In this document: piece by piece, positions 1 through 6,686 of the stretch
Position numbering within the stretch: the first letter of the stretch is position 1
Layout of the letters: every line of letters begins with the position of its first letter
Source of the DNA: DATCSE01 sp036568605
Lineage (GTDB): Bacteria > Pseudomonadota > Gammaproteobacteria > Burkholderiales > Burkholderiaceae_C
Assembly (NCBI GenBank): GCA_036568605.1
Contig: DATCSE010000335.1
Location: 1 to 10,787 of the forward strand
Length of the DNA: 10,787 bases
Reading direction: 5' to 3'
Translations under genes and position numbers: made by a program
Notes under the pieces: model-generated
The model's input: only the letters and a program-made list of their open reading frames with translations
What the model was told of the DNA's origin: nothing
The model's database searches: none

Positions 1-1
1 C

Positions 2-244
2 ATCTGCAAGACGCGCAACGTGCGCGCCGGCTCCATCGTCGGCAGCGGCACGGTCAGCAACCAGGACTGGTCGCGCGGCTACTCGTGCATCGCCGAGAAG
101 CGGGCGATCGAGACGATCGAAAGCGGTGCGCCGAAGACCGCGTTCATGCAGGCCGGCGACACGATACGCATCGAGATGAAGGGGCTGGACGGGCAGAGCG
201 TGTTCGGCGCGATCGAGCAGAGCGTCGCGCTGCCGCAGGGCTGA
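2..244 (+). CDS. Fumarylacetoacetate hydrolase (FAH) family protein, C-terminal part
   Basis: This is the last 80 codons of a gene that begins left of the window; the frame is open from base 2 and closes at TGA 242-244. The visible part carries the conserved C-terminal FAH-fold stretch: GSIVGSGTVSN near residue 15 of the fragment, a GYSCIAEKR segment, then GDTIRIEMKG and SVFGAIEQ at the end. Members of the family hydrolyse or decarboxylate C-C bonds in beta-dicarbonyl acids, usually late in aromatic or amino-acid breakdown, using a divalent metal held by residues that lie upstream and cannot be seen here. The GSGTVSN form, from memory, matches the roughly 330-residue FAH-family proteins common in Burkholderiales rather than the short FAHD1 type. 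The exact substrate cannot be assigned. An internal GTG at base 20 is in frame but is not a credible start. Confidence 0.85.
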   Translation: MCKTRNVRAGSIVGSGTVSNQDWSRGYSCIAEKRAIETIESGAPKTAFMQAGDTIRIEMKGLDGQSVFGAIEQSVALPQG

Positions 245-350
245 AACGCGACACGACGGCCGCGAGATCGTTCACGTGACGCGTGAGCGGGAGCCGGTCG
301 CACGGCGCGGGGACGGGAAAGACCGCGGTTTCGTGGCATGGTACGGGGCC

Positions 351-845
351 ATGGAGCGCGAACTGCCGAGCACCGTCAAGGCCGTCACCGTCTGGCTGCT
401 GGCCGGGCTCGCGGTGTTCCTCGCGATCCAGTGGTGGCAGCACCAGGCGCAGCAGGCGCGTTTCCAACTGCCCGACACCGGCGCTATCGAGATCCGCCGC
501 GGCCCCGATGGCCACTACCACTGGCCGGGGCGCATCAACGGCCGCGAGGTCGACTTCCTGATCGACACGGGCGCGACCGGCAGCGCGATCTCGACGGCAC
601 TGGCGCGCGAGCTGCAACTGGCCACGCTGGGCGATGTCAGCTCGAACACGGCGGGCGGCGTCGTCGCCGGCCAGCTCGTGCGCATCGATCTGCAGTTGCG
701 AGGCGGCGTGCAGGTCGATCGGCTGCCGGTCGTCGCACTGCCGGCGCTGGGCGAGCAGCCGCTGCTCGGGATGGACGTGCTGGGCAAGCTGCACTGGCAG
801 CAGCGCGACGGCGTGCTGCGCGTCGAACTCGAGGCGCAGCCATGA
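351..845 (+). CDS. Membrane-anchored retropepsin-like aspartic protease (TIGR02281-type, clan AA)
   Basis: The 164-residue protein has a short N-terminal tail, one hydrophobic segment at about residues 11-29, and then a retropepsin-like domain. That domain shows the single catalytic signature FLIDTGATGSAIS (D72-T73-G74). The closing hydrophobic-Gly motif LLGMDVLG lies near residues 138-145. One D-T-G per chain is the hallmark of clan AA proteases that act as homodimers. Topology suggests a periplasmic domain tethered to the inner membrane; this is inferred from the anchor, not proven. I chose ATG 351 because it places the membrane segment right after the start, as in relatives. The open frame extends back to a GTG at 276, but those 25 residues are charged and uninformative. 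No strong Shine-Dalgarno is visible. The stop overlaps the next gene as ATGA. Natural substrates of this family are unknown to me. Confidence 0.85.
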   Translation: MERELPSTVKAVTVWLLAGLAVFLAIQWWQHQAQQARFQLPDTGAIEIRRGPDGHYHWPGRINGREVDFLIDTGATGSAISTALARELQLATLGDVSSNTAGGVVAGQLVRIDLQLRGGVQVDRLPVVALPALGEQPLLGMDVLGKLHWQQRDGVLRVELEAQP

Positions 846-1891
846 GGCCGCGCATGCTGCGGGCCCGGCTGCAGGCGGTGCGCGCGGCACTGGCTGGAGC
901 GCTGGTCGGTGGGCTGGTCGGTACGTTCGCCTGCGCACTGGCGGTCGCGCCGGCCTGGGCTCAACCGGCACCGGCAGCATCCGCCTCGCAGGCGCCACCC
1001 GCGGCGTCCTGCCCACCGACCGCGCAGATGCCGTCGCCCGACGAGGCCCAGGCCGGCCTGAAGAACGCGCGCGACCGCGGGTTCCTGTGGCGCATCACGA
1101 AGGACGGCCGCAGCTCGTACCTGTACGGCACCGTGCATGTCGCGAAGGCGGACTGGATGTACCCCGGCCCGCAGACGATGCGCGCGCTGATCGGCAGCGA
1201 CACGGTCGCGCTCGAGCTCGACCTGCTCGATCCTGCGCTGCAGCGCCGCATGGCCGAGGCGATCGCGGCGCGCCATGATTCGCCGCTGCCGCCGGCGCTG
1301 GCGCTGCGTCTGCAGCGGCAGGCCCAGGTCGAATGCCTCGCGCCCGAGCAGCTGGCCGGCCTGACGCCGATGCTGCAGATCGCGACGCTGAACGCGCTGG
1401 CCGGCCGGCGCGACGGCCTCGACCCGGCATACGGCATCGACCTCGTGATCGCCGGCATCGCGCACGGCGCGAAGAAAGCCATCGTCTCGCTGGAGACGCC
1501 CGAGCTGCAGCTGGACTCGTTCGCCGACGAACCCGGGACGCCGACCGCCGCGCTGGTCGAGTCCGGCCTGGACGAGCTCGAGAGCGGCCGCGCCCGGCCG
1601 CTGCTGAACAAGCTGGTGCGCCTGTGGGCCGAGTCCGACGAGGCCGAGCTCGGCCGCTACGAAAGCTGGTGCGATTGTTTGAAGACCGAGGCCGACCGTC
1701 GCGCGATGCGCCGCATGCTCGACGACCGCAACCCGGCGCTGGCCGCCGGCATCGACGCGCTGCACCTGGGCGGCAAGACCGTGTTCGCCGCGGTTGGCAG
1801 CCTGCACATGTTCGGCCCGCAGGGGCTGCCGGCGTTGTTTGCACGACGCGGATACCAGGTCGAGCGGCTCGGGCCCGGGCGCAAAGAGTGA
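842..1891 (+). CDS. Secreted TraB/GumN family protein
   Basis: This 349-residue protein starts at ATG 842, inside the stop of the preceding protease gene (ATGA), with a GAGG Shine-Dalgarno at 831-834. Residues 1-40 form a signal peptide: an Arg-rich start, a hydrophobic core, and cleavage after AWA (A40). A Pro/Ala-rich linker follows. The TraB/GumN core begins near residue 80 with GFLWRITKDG and carries the first signature YGTVH (G96-H99). The second, VGSLHMFG (H322 in GSLH), sits near the C-terminus, followed by GYQVERL. The two separated His motifs and the early glutamate (VALELDL) are the conserved features of the TraB/GumN/TIKI superfamily, some members of which are metal-dependent peptidases. 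Function here is inferred only: a periplasmic or secreted metallohydrolase. Coupling to an aspartic protease gene suggests a shared envelope role. Length is slightly above the usual 290-330, explained by the linker. Confidence 0.88.
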   Translation: MRPRMLRARLQAVRAALAGALVGGLVGTFACALAVAPAWAQPAPAASASQAPPAASCPPTAQMPSPDEAQAGLKNARDRGFLWRITKDGRSSYLYGTVHVAKADWMYPGPQTMRALIGSDTVALELDLLDPALQRRMAEAIAARHDSPLPPALALRLQRQAQVECLAPEQLAGLTPMLQIATLNALAGRRDGLDPAYGIDLVIAGIAHGAKKAIVSLETPELQLDSFADEPGTPTAALVESGLDELESGRARPLLNKLVRLWAESDEAELGRYESWCDCLKTEADRRAMRRMLDDRNPALAAGIDALHLGGKTVFAAVGSLHMFGPQGLPALFARRGYQVERLGPGRKE

Positions 1892-1957
1892 GAGACTCGC
1901 TGTTCGGACGATCCCGATGCCACGGGCCCCAGCGGCCCGAGACCTTGAAGAACTGAC

Positions 1958-1963
1958 AGGAGA
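1958..1963 (+). promoter_or_regulatory. Shine-Dalgarno of phaM
   Basis: AGGAGA lies 6 bases before ATG 1970 and fixes the start of the PhaM-like gene. It is one of the three clearest ribosome sites in the window, and the strongest on the plus strand. The 78-base gap upstream (1892-1969) could hold a promoter, which would make phaM independent of the upstream protease pair, but I see no convincing -35/-10 pair there. Confidence 0.75.
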
Positions 1964-1969
1964 CAAGCG

Positions 1970-2638
1970 ATGGACAGCAGCGCCTCGAACAGTTTCGCCT
2001 CGTTCGTCCCGGGCTTCGATTTCCTGCAGGGCCTGGTCAAGAACGCCGGCGCGGCGCTGCCGACGATAGGCCAGTGGGTCGCGCCGACGCTGAACCCCGA
2101 GGAGCTCGAAAAACGCATCGAGGAACTGCGCACGGTGCAGTTCTGGCTCGAGCAGAACGCGAAGATGCTGGGCGCGACGATCCAGGCGCTCGAAGTGCAG
2201 CGCATGACCTTGTCGACCTTGAAGACGATGAACGTGCAGATGAACGATCTGCGCGAGTCGCTGCAGATCAAGGCGCCGCCCCCGCTCCCCTCGGCGCCGC
2301 CGAGCCAGCCCAAGCCCAAGGCCGCCGCGGAAGCGGATGAACCGGCCGGCGCCGTCGACCCGATGCAGTGGTGGGGCGCGTTGACCCAGCAGTTCACCGA
2401 GCTGGCGGCGGCGGCGTTGCGCGACAGCGCCGCGGGCGCGACCAAGGCGATGGCCGACGCGATGGCCCAGCCGGTGGCGCCCGCCGCCGCAGCAGGCGCC
2501 GCCGCGAAAACGAAAAAACCCGCCACCGCCGCGGCCGGGCAAGGAACGAACCGCGCTGCGAAGACTCCGACCCCACAGCCCCCTGGTCCCCCCGCGCCGG
2601 CGGCGCGCCGCAAGCGTGCCGCGGCGCCGAGGACCTGA
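1970..2638 (+). CDS. phaM: PhaM-like polyhydroxyalkanoate granule regulatory protein
   Basis: This 222-residue protein matches the PhaM layout. The N-terminal part (residues 1-100) has FDFLQGLV near 16-23, the conserved IGQWVAPTLNPEEL (33-46) and a helical EKRIEELRTVQFWLEQN stretch, probably coiled coil, followed by MTLSTLKTM. A Pro-rich linker (102-117) leads to a second conserved piece, QWWGALTQQFTELA (133-146). The tail (about 165-222) is low-complexity, rich in Ala, Pro, Lys and Arg, and ends in RRKRAAAPRT. In Ralstonia eutropha, PhaM binds and activates PHA synthase PhaC and attaches granules to the nucleoid through a similar basic histone-like tail, so granules segregate at division. 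Assignment rests on recalled motif similarity and architecture. No phaC, phaP or phaR is in the window. The neighbour downstream, a FIST protein, follows after 56 bases. Confidence 0.82.
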   Translation: MDSSASNSFASFVPGFDFLQGLVKNAGAALPTIGQWVAPTLNPEELEKRIEELRTVQFWLEQNAKMLGATIQALEVQRMTLSTLKTMNVQMNDLRESLQIKAPPPLPSAPPSQPKPKAAAEADEPAGAVDPMQWWGALTQQFTELAAAALRDSAAGATKAMADAMAQPVAPAAAAGAAAKTKKPATAAAGQGTNRAAKTPTPQPPGPPAPAARRKRAAAPRT

Positions 2639-2694
2639 CCCGCGCGTTCGACCGTTTGGCCTGACGCCACGCTCACGACTGCCGACTGGACACC

Positions 2695-3966
2695 ATGCAG
2701 GCCTTCCTGCACGCCCACGCGACCCACCCCGACTGGCGCATTGCGCTCGCGCTCGCGGCGGCCCAGCTCGATGCGCAGGCCCATGCGGCCCGGGCCGCGC
2801 GCCGCCACGGGCCGGCCGGCGACGGCGCACGGCCGACGCTGGGCTGGGTCTACCTGACCGAGCACTACGCGGCGCACAGCGAAGCCTTGCTCGGCGAGCT
2901 GCACCTGCGCTGGCCCGGTGTCGTGTGGGTCGGGGCGACCGGTGTCGGTGTCGCCGCCAGCGGCGTCGAGTATTTCGACGACCATGACGGCGCCCTGGTG
3001 CTGATGCTCGCGGCGATCCCGCCGGACCAGTTCCGCGTGTTCTCCGGCGCCCGGCCGCTGCGCGACTTCGCGGCGCACACCGCGCTCGTGCACGCCGACC
3101 CGGCAACGCCGGATTTGCCCGAGCTGGTCCACGACATGGCGCAGCGCACCGCCAGCGGCTACCTGTTCGGCGGGCTCGCGTCGGCCCGTGCGAGCTGCCG
3201 CCACATCGCCGATGCGGTGCTGACCGGCGGGCTCTCGGGCGTCGCGTTCGGCCCCGAGGTCGCGATCGTCTCGCGCGTGACCCAGGGCTGCCAGCCGGTC
3301 GGGCCGACGCACGAGGTCACCGCGGCCGATCGCAACGTCATCACCGAGCTCGACGGGCAGCCGGCGCTCGACTGCCTGCTGCGCGACGTGCAGCTCGAAG
3401 GCCGCAACCCGCGCGATGCGCTGCCGCGGCTGCGCCAGATCCTGGTCGGGCTCAGCGACCCGCCGGAGCGGGCGGCCGCCGCGACCGGCGCCGTGGTGCG
3501 CGGCGCGTTCGGCGACGACGTGCGCGTGCGCCACCTGATCGGGCTAGACCCGGGCCGGCGCGGCATCGCGATCGGCGATGTCGTCGAGCCCGGCGCGCGA
3601 CTCGCTTTCTGCACCCGCAACACCGAGGTCGCGCGGCGCGATCTGGTGCGCATCTGTGCCGAGGTGCGCGAGGAGACCGAGCCCGAGTTCATGCCGCAGC
3701 TCGCCGCGACGCCGCCGTCGGCCGCGCTGCCCGAGAGCGGACCGCCGGCCAGCGGGATCGCCGGCGCGATCTACGTGAGCTGCGCCGGGCGCGGCGGCCC
3801 GCACTTCGGTGCGCCGTCGGCCGAGCTGGCGCTGGTGCGGCATGCGCTGGGCGACGTGCCGCTGGTCGGCTTCTTCGCCGCCGGCGAGATCGCGCACGCC
3901 AGCCTGTACGGCTACACCGGGGTGCTCACGGTGTTCCGCCAGCTTCGCGATACATTGCCGGGATGA
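2695..3966 (+). CDS. FIST N/C domain protein (predicted small-ligand sensor)
   Basis: This 423-residue soluble protein has the two-part FIST architecture (F-box and Intracellular Signal Transduction). The N-terminal FIST part covers roughly residues 15-215, with VVWVGATGVGVAASG (76-90) and the following DDHDGALVLML strand. The FIST_C part runs from about ITELDGQPALDCLL (216-229) to the end, including IYVSCAGRGGPHFGA (359-373) and VGFFAAGEIAHASLYGYTGVL (391-411). The C-terminal Cys-Arg-Gly and Phe-x-x-Gly-Glu-Ile motifs are typical. FIST domains are thought to bind small ligands such as amino acids and are usually fused to kinases, GGDEF or chemotaxis output modules. No such module is present here. 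The start ATG 2695 has only a weak ribosome site. Its stop overlaps glcD as ATGA, so the two are probably translationally coupled. The ligand and the partner are unknown. Confidence 0.87.
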   Translation: MQAFLHAHATHPDWRIALALAAAQLDAQAHAARAARRHGPAGDGARPTLGWVYLTEHYAAHSEALLGELHLRWPGVVWVGATGVGVAASGVEYFDDHDGALVLMLAAIPPDQFRVFSGARPLRDFAAHTALVHADPATPDLPELVHDMAQRTASGYLFGGLASARASCRHIADAVLTGGLSGVAFGPEVAIVSRVTQGCQPVGPTHEVTAADRNVITELDGQPALDCLLRDVQLEGRNPRDALPRLRQILVGLSDPPERAAAATGAVVRGAFGDDVRVRHLIGLDPGRRGIAIGDVVEPGARLAFCTRNTEVARRDLVRICAEVREETEPEFMPQLAATPPSAALPESGPPASGIAGAIYVSCAGRGGPHFGAPSAELALVRHALGDVPLVGFFAAGEIAHASLYGYTGVLTVFRQLRDTLPG

Positions 3967-5537
3967 GCTCGTCACTGGCGCACTCCGCTGCGCAACCCAG
4001 CGCGCAGCCGGCCAACCCGGCCACACCGCCGGCCGCGGCGCCACTGACCGAATCGCTGGCCATCGAGATCACCGAGCGCACCCGCCGCCAGGCCGAGGTC
4101 GTGGCCGCCTTGTCCGATGCGCTGCCGCCGCATGCGCTGCTCTGGCATCGCGAGGACACGACACCGTACGAGTGCGACGGGCTGACCGCGTACCGCGAGC
4201 AGCCGCTGCTGGTCGCGCTGCCCGAGAACGAGGCCCAGGTCGCCGCGGTGCTGCGCACCTGTCACCGGCTGAACGTGCCGGTGGTCGCGCGCGGCGCCGG
4301 CACCGGGCTGTCGGGCGGCGCGCTGCCGCACCGCCTCGGTGTGACCATGAGCCTCGCGAAGTTCAACAAGGTCGTGAAGATCGATGCCCGCGCGCGGACC
4401 GCGACCGTGCAGTGCGGCGTGCGCAACCTCGCGATCAGCGAGGCGGCCGCGCCGTACGGGCTGTACTACGCGCCTGATCCGTCCAGCCAGATCGCGTGCA
4501 CGATAGGCGGCAACGTGGCCGAGAACTCGGGCGGCGTGCACTGCCTCAAGTACGGGCTGACGTTGCACAACGTGCTGCGGGTGCGCGGCTACACGATCGA
4601 AGGCGTCGAGATCGAATTCGGCTCGGAGGCGCTCGATTGCGCCGGGCTGGACCTGATGAGCATCGTCGTCGGCAGCGAAGGCATGCTCGCGGTCACGCTG
4701 GAGGTGACCGTCAAGCTGGTGCCCAAGCCGCAGCTCGCGCGCTGCATCATGGCGAGCTTCGACGACATCCGCAAAGCCGGCAACGCGGTCGCCAACGTGA
4801 TCGCGGCCGGCATCATCCCGGCCGGGCTCGAGATGATGGACAAGCCGATGATCGCCGCGGTCGAAGACTTCGTGCACGCCGGCTACGACCTGGCCGCCGA
4901 GGCGATCCTGCTGTGCGAGAGCGACGGCACGCCCGAGGAGGTGGCCGAGGAGATCGTACGCATGGAGGCGGTGTTCGCCGAGAGCGGCGCGACCCGCCTC
5001 GAAGTGAGCCGGGACGAAGCCCAGCGCCTGAAGTTCTGGAGCGGCCGCAAGAACGCGTTCCCGGCGACTGGCCGCATGAGCCCCGACTACATGTGCATGG
5101 ACTCGACGATTCCGCGGCACCGGCTCGCCGACATCCTGCTTGCGATCCAGGCGATGGAAGGCAAGTACGGGCTGCGCTGCGCGAACGTCTTCCATGCCGG
5201 CGACGGCAACCTGCACCCGTTGATCATGTTCGATGCGAACGACCCGGACCAGCTGCACCGCTGCGAGCTGTTCGGCGCCGACATCCTCGAGACCAGCGTC
5301 GCGATGGGCGGCACGCTCTCGGGCGAGCACGGCGTCGGCGTCGAGAAGCTTTCGGCTATGTGCGTGCAGTTCGCGCCGGCCGAGCGCGAGCAGATGCTCG
5401 CGCTGAAGCGCGCGTTCGATCCCAAGGAGCTGCTGAACCCCGGCAAGGTCATTCCGTCGCTCGCGCGCTGCGCCGAGTACGGCAAGATGCATGTGCGGCG
5501 CGGGCTGCTGCCGTTCGCGGACATTCCGCGCTTCTGA
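3963..5537 (+). CDS. glcD: Glycolate oxidase FAD-binding subunit GlcD
   Basis: This 524-residue protein is the catalytic flavoprotein subunit of glycolate oxidase, which oxidises glycolate to glyoxylate and often also acts on D-lactate. It contains a PCMH-type FAD-binding domain with YECDGLTAYR (69-78), the phosphate loop VARGAGTGLSGGA (108-120) and YYAPDPSSQIACTIGGN (168-184). The C-terminal FAD-oxidase domain carries VFHAGDGNLHPL (409-420), whose two His residues are expected at the active site, and SGEHGVG (453-459). It closes with FDPKELLNPGK and HVRRGLLPF. Similarity to recalled E. coli GlcD runs along its whole length. The N-terminus carries about 20 extra residues, Ala/Pro/Ser-rich, compared with the 499-residue E. 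coli protein. The start at 3963 is supported by its ATGA overlap with the FIST gene. Its TGA overlaps the glcE ATG by one base. Confidence 0.95.
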   Translation: MSSSLAHSAAQPSAQPANPATPPAAAPLTESLAIEITERTRRQAEVVAALSDALPPHALLWHREDTTPYECDGLTAYREQPLLVALPENEAQVAAVLRTCHRLNVPVVARGAGTGLSGGALPHRLGVTMSLAKFNKVVKIDARARTATVQCGVRNLAISEAAAPYGLYYAPDPSSQIACTIGGNVAENSGGVHCLKYGLTLHNVLRVRGYTIEGVEIEFGSEALDCAGLDLMSIVVGSEGMLAVTLEVTVKLVPKPQLARCIMASFDDIRKAGNAVANVIAAGIIPAGLEMMDKPMIAAVEDFVHAGYDLAAEAILLCESDGTPEEVAEEIVRMEAVFAESGATRLEVSRDEAQRLKFWSGRKNAFPATGRMSPDYMCMDSTIPRHRLADILLAIQAMEGKYGLRCANVFHAGDGNLHPLIMFDANDPDQLHRCELFGADILETSVAMGGTLSGEHGVGVEKLSAMCVQFAPAEREQMLALKRAFDPKELLNPGKVIPSLARCAEYGKMHVRRGLLPFADIPRF

Positions 5538-6667
5538 TGGCGACGACGACGATCTCGACCGACCCTGCGCTGCAACTGCTGATCGACCGGGTGCACAGCG
5601 CACGCGCCGCAGGCGCGCAGCTGTGCATACGCGGTGGCGGCAGTAAGGATTTCTACGGCGAGGCGCTGCAGGGCGAGCTGCTGGACACACGTGTGCTCGA
5701 GGGCATCTCGAGCTACGAGCCGACCGAGCTGGTCGTCACCGCGCGCTGCGGCACCTCGCTGGCCGAGCTCGAATCGGTGCTCGCGGGCAAGGGGCAGTGC
5801 CTGGCGTTCGAGCCGCCGCATTTCGGCGAGCCGGCGGCGCCGCTCAGGGCGCGCGGCGCGACCGTTGGCGGCATGGTCGCCGCGGGGCTCTCCGGACCGT
5901 CGCGTGCAGTCGTCGGCTCGGTGCGCGACTTCGTGCTCGGCGCGACCTTGCTGAACGGCCATGGCGAAGTGCTGAGCTTCGGCGGCCAGGTAATGAAGAA
6001 CGTCGCCGGCTACGACGTCTCGCGCCTGCTGGCGGGATCGCTGGGCACGCTGGGCGTGATCCTCGAGGTCTCGCTGAAGGTCGTGCCGATGGCGCCTGCC
6101 ACGCTGACATTGCGCCTCGAGATGAATCAGGCCACCGCGCTGGACAAGCTCAACACCTGGGCCGGCCAGCCGCTGCCGCTGAACGCAAGCGCGTGGTGGG
6201 ACGGCAACCTGATCGTGCGGCTGCGCGGCGCGCTCGCCGCGGTGCAGGCGGCGCGCACCGTGATCGGCGGCGAGGTGGTCCAGCCCGAGTTCGCCGGGCC
6301 CTTCTGGGACGGCATCCGGAATCACGACGACGAGTTCTTCGTCGGCGCTCGCGCCGCGATCGCGACTGGCGCGGCGCTGTGGCGGCTTTCGCTGCCCCAG
6401 ACGGCGCCGCCGCTCAGCCTCTCCGGCGAGCAGATGATCGAATGGGGTGGCGCGCAACGCTGGCTGTGCAGCGCCGCGCCGGCCGGGGCCATCCGCGATG
6501 CGGCGGCGAAGGCCGGCGGCCATGCGACGCTGTTCGCGTCGGCCGACAAGAGCGCCGGCGTGTTCGCGCCGCTGCGCTCGCCGCTGGACCGTATCCACCG
6601 TGAGCTGAAGAAATCGTTCGACCCGATGGGGCTGTTCAACCCGGGCCGGTTGTATCCCGGCCTGTAG
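5537..6667 (+). CDS. glcE: Glycolate oxidase FAD-binding subunit GlcE
   Basis: This 376-residue protein is the second, shorter flavin-binding subunit of the glycolate oxidase complex. It shows the PCMH FAD-binding pattern: IRGGGSKDFYG (31-41), FEPPHFG (91-97), ARGATVGGMVAAGLSGPSR (105-123, where RGATVGG is the phosphate loop) and SVRDFVLGATLLNG (128-141). The GlcE signature FGGQVMKNVAGYDVSRL (148-164) follows, then GSLGTLGVILEVSLKVVP. It ends in FDPMGLFNPGRLYPGL, the FAD-oxidase C-terminal motif. It lacks the long C-terminal substrate domain of GlcD, as expected for GlcE. Its ATG shares the final A of the glcD stop (TGATG), which indicates coupled translation and stoichiometric production. 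All three subunits are needed for activity in E. coli. Residues 220-330 are poorly conserved and I assign nothing to them. Confidence 0.94.
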   Translation: MATTTISTDPALQLLIDRVHSARAAGAQLCIRGGGSKDFYGEALQGELLDTRVLEGISSYEPTELVVTARCGTSLAELESVLAGKGQCLAFEPPHFGEPAAPLRARGATVGGMVAAGLSGPSRAVVGSVRDFVLGATLLNGHGEVLSFGGQVMKNVAGYDVSRLLAGSLGTLGVILEVSLKVVPMAPATLTLRLEMNQATALDKLNTWAGQPLPLNASAWWDGNLIVRLRGALAAVQAARTVIGGEVVQPEFAGPFWDGIRNHDDEFFVGARAAIATGAALWRLSLPQTAPPLSLSGEQMIEWGGAQRWLCSAAPAGAIRDAAAKAGGHATLFASADKSAGVFAPLRSPLDRIHRELKKSFDPMGLFNPGRLYPGL

Positions 6668-6686
6668 AAGGATGTCGTAGGCCACG

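Noticed and set aside
272..286. Inverted repeat TCACG-5-CGTGA with an internal TCACGTGA palindrome after the FAH gene
   Set aside because: The arms are only 5 bases, there is no T-run after it, and such short GC palindromes are frequent by chance here. Neither terminator nor operator is supported.
276..350. Alternative GTG start for the aspartic protease
   Set aside because: It adds 25 charged residues before the membrane anchor; ATG 351 gives the usual family layout. A start at 276 cannot be fully excluded.
338..841. In-frame upstream extension of the TraB/GumN gene
   Set aside because: It would place 168 Arg/Ala-rich residues before an obvious signal peptide and run out of frame through the aspartic protease gene. 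ATG 842 with GAGG upstream and an ATGA overlap is far better.
1887..1901. Possible small hairpin (AGTGAG-AGA-CTCGCT) at the TraB stop codon
   Set aside because: The stem is 6 pairs with one G-T wobble, the loop is 3 bases and no T-tract follows, so it is not a convincing intrinsic terminator.
2460..2638. Low-complexity Ala/Pro/Lys tail of the PhaM-like gene as a possible repeat or frameshift
   Set aside because: A basic Ala/Pro/Lys-rich tail is the expected DNA-binding end of PhaM proteins and the frame stays open to a clean stop.
515..3106. Very long minus-strand open frame (863 codons) over the protease, TraB, phaM and FIST genes
   Set aside because: It crosses four well-supported plus-strand genes. 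Its translation is Arg/Gly/Ala-rich low complexity without domain motifs, as expected for antisense frames in 70% GC DNA with few stop codons.
3972..5690. Minus-strand open frame of 572 codons antisense to glcD and glcE
   Set aside because: GlcD and GlcE are unmistakable on the plus strand; the antisense translation has no recognisable motif and follows the GC-rich third-position pattern.
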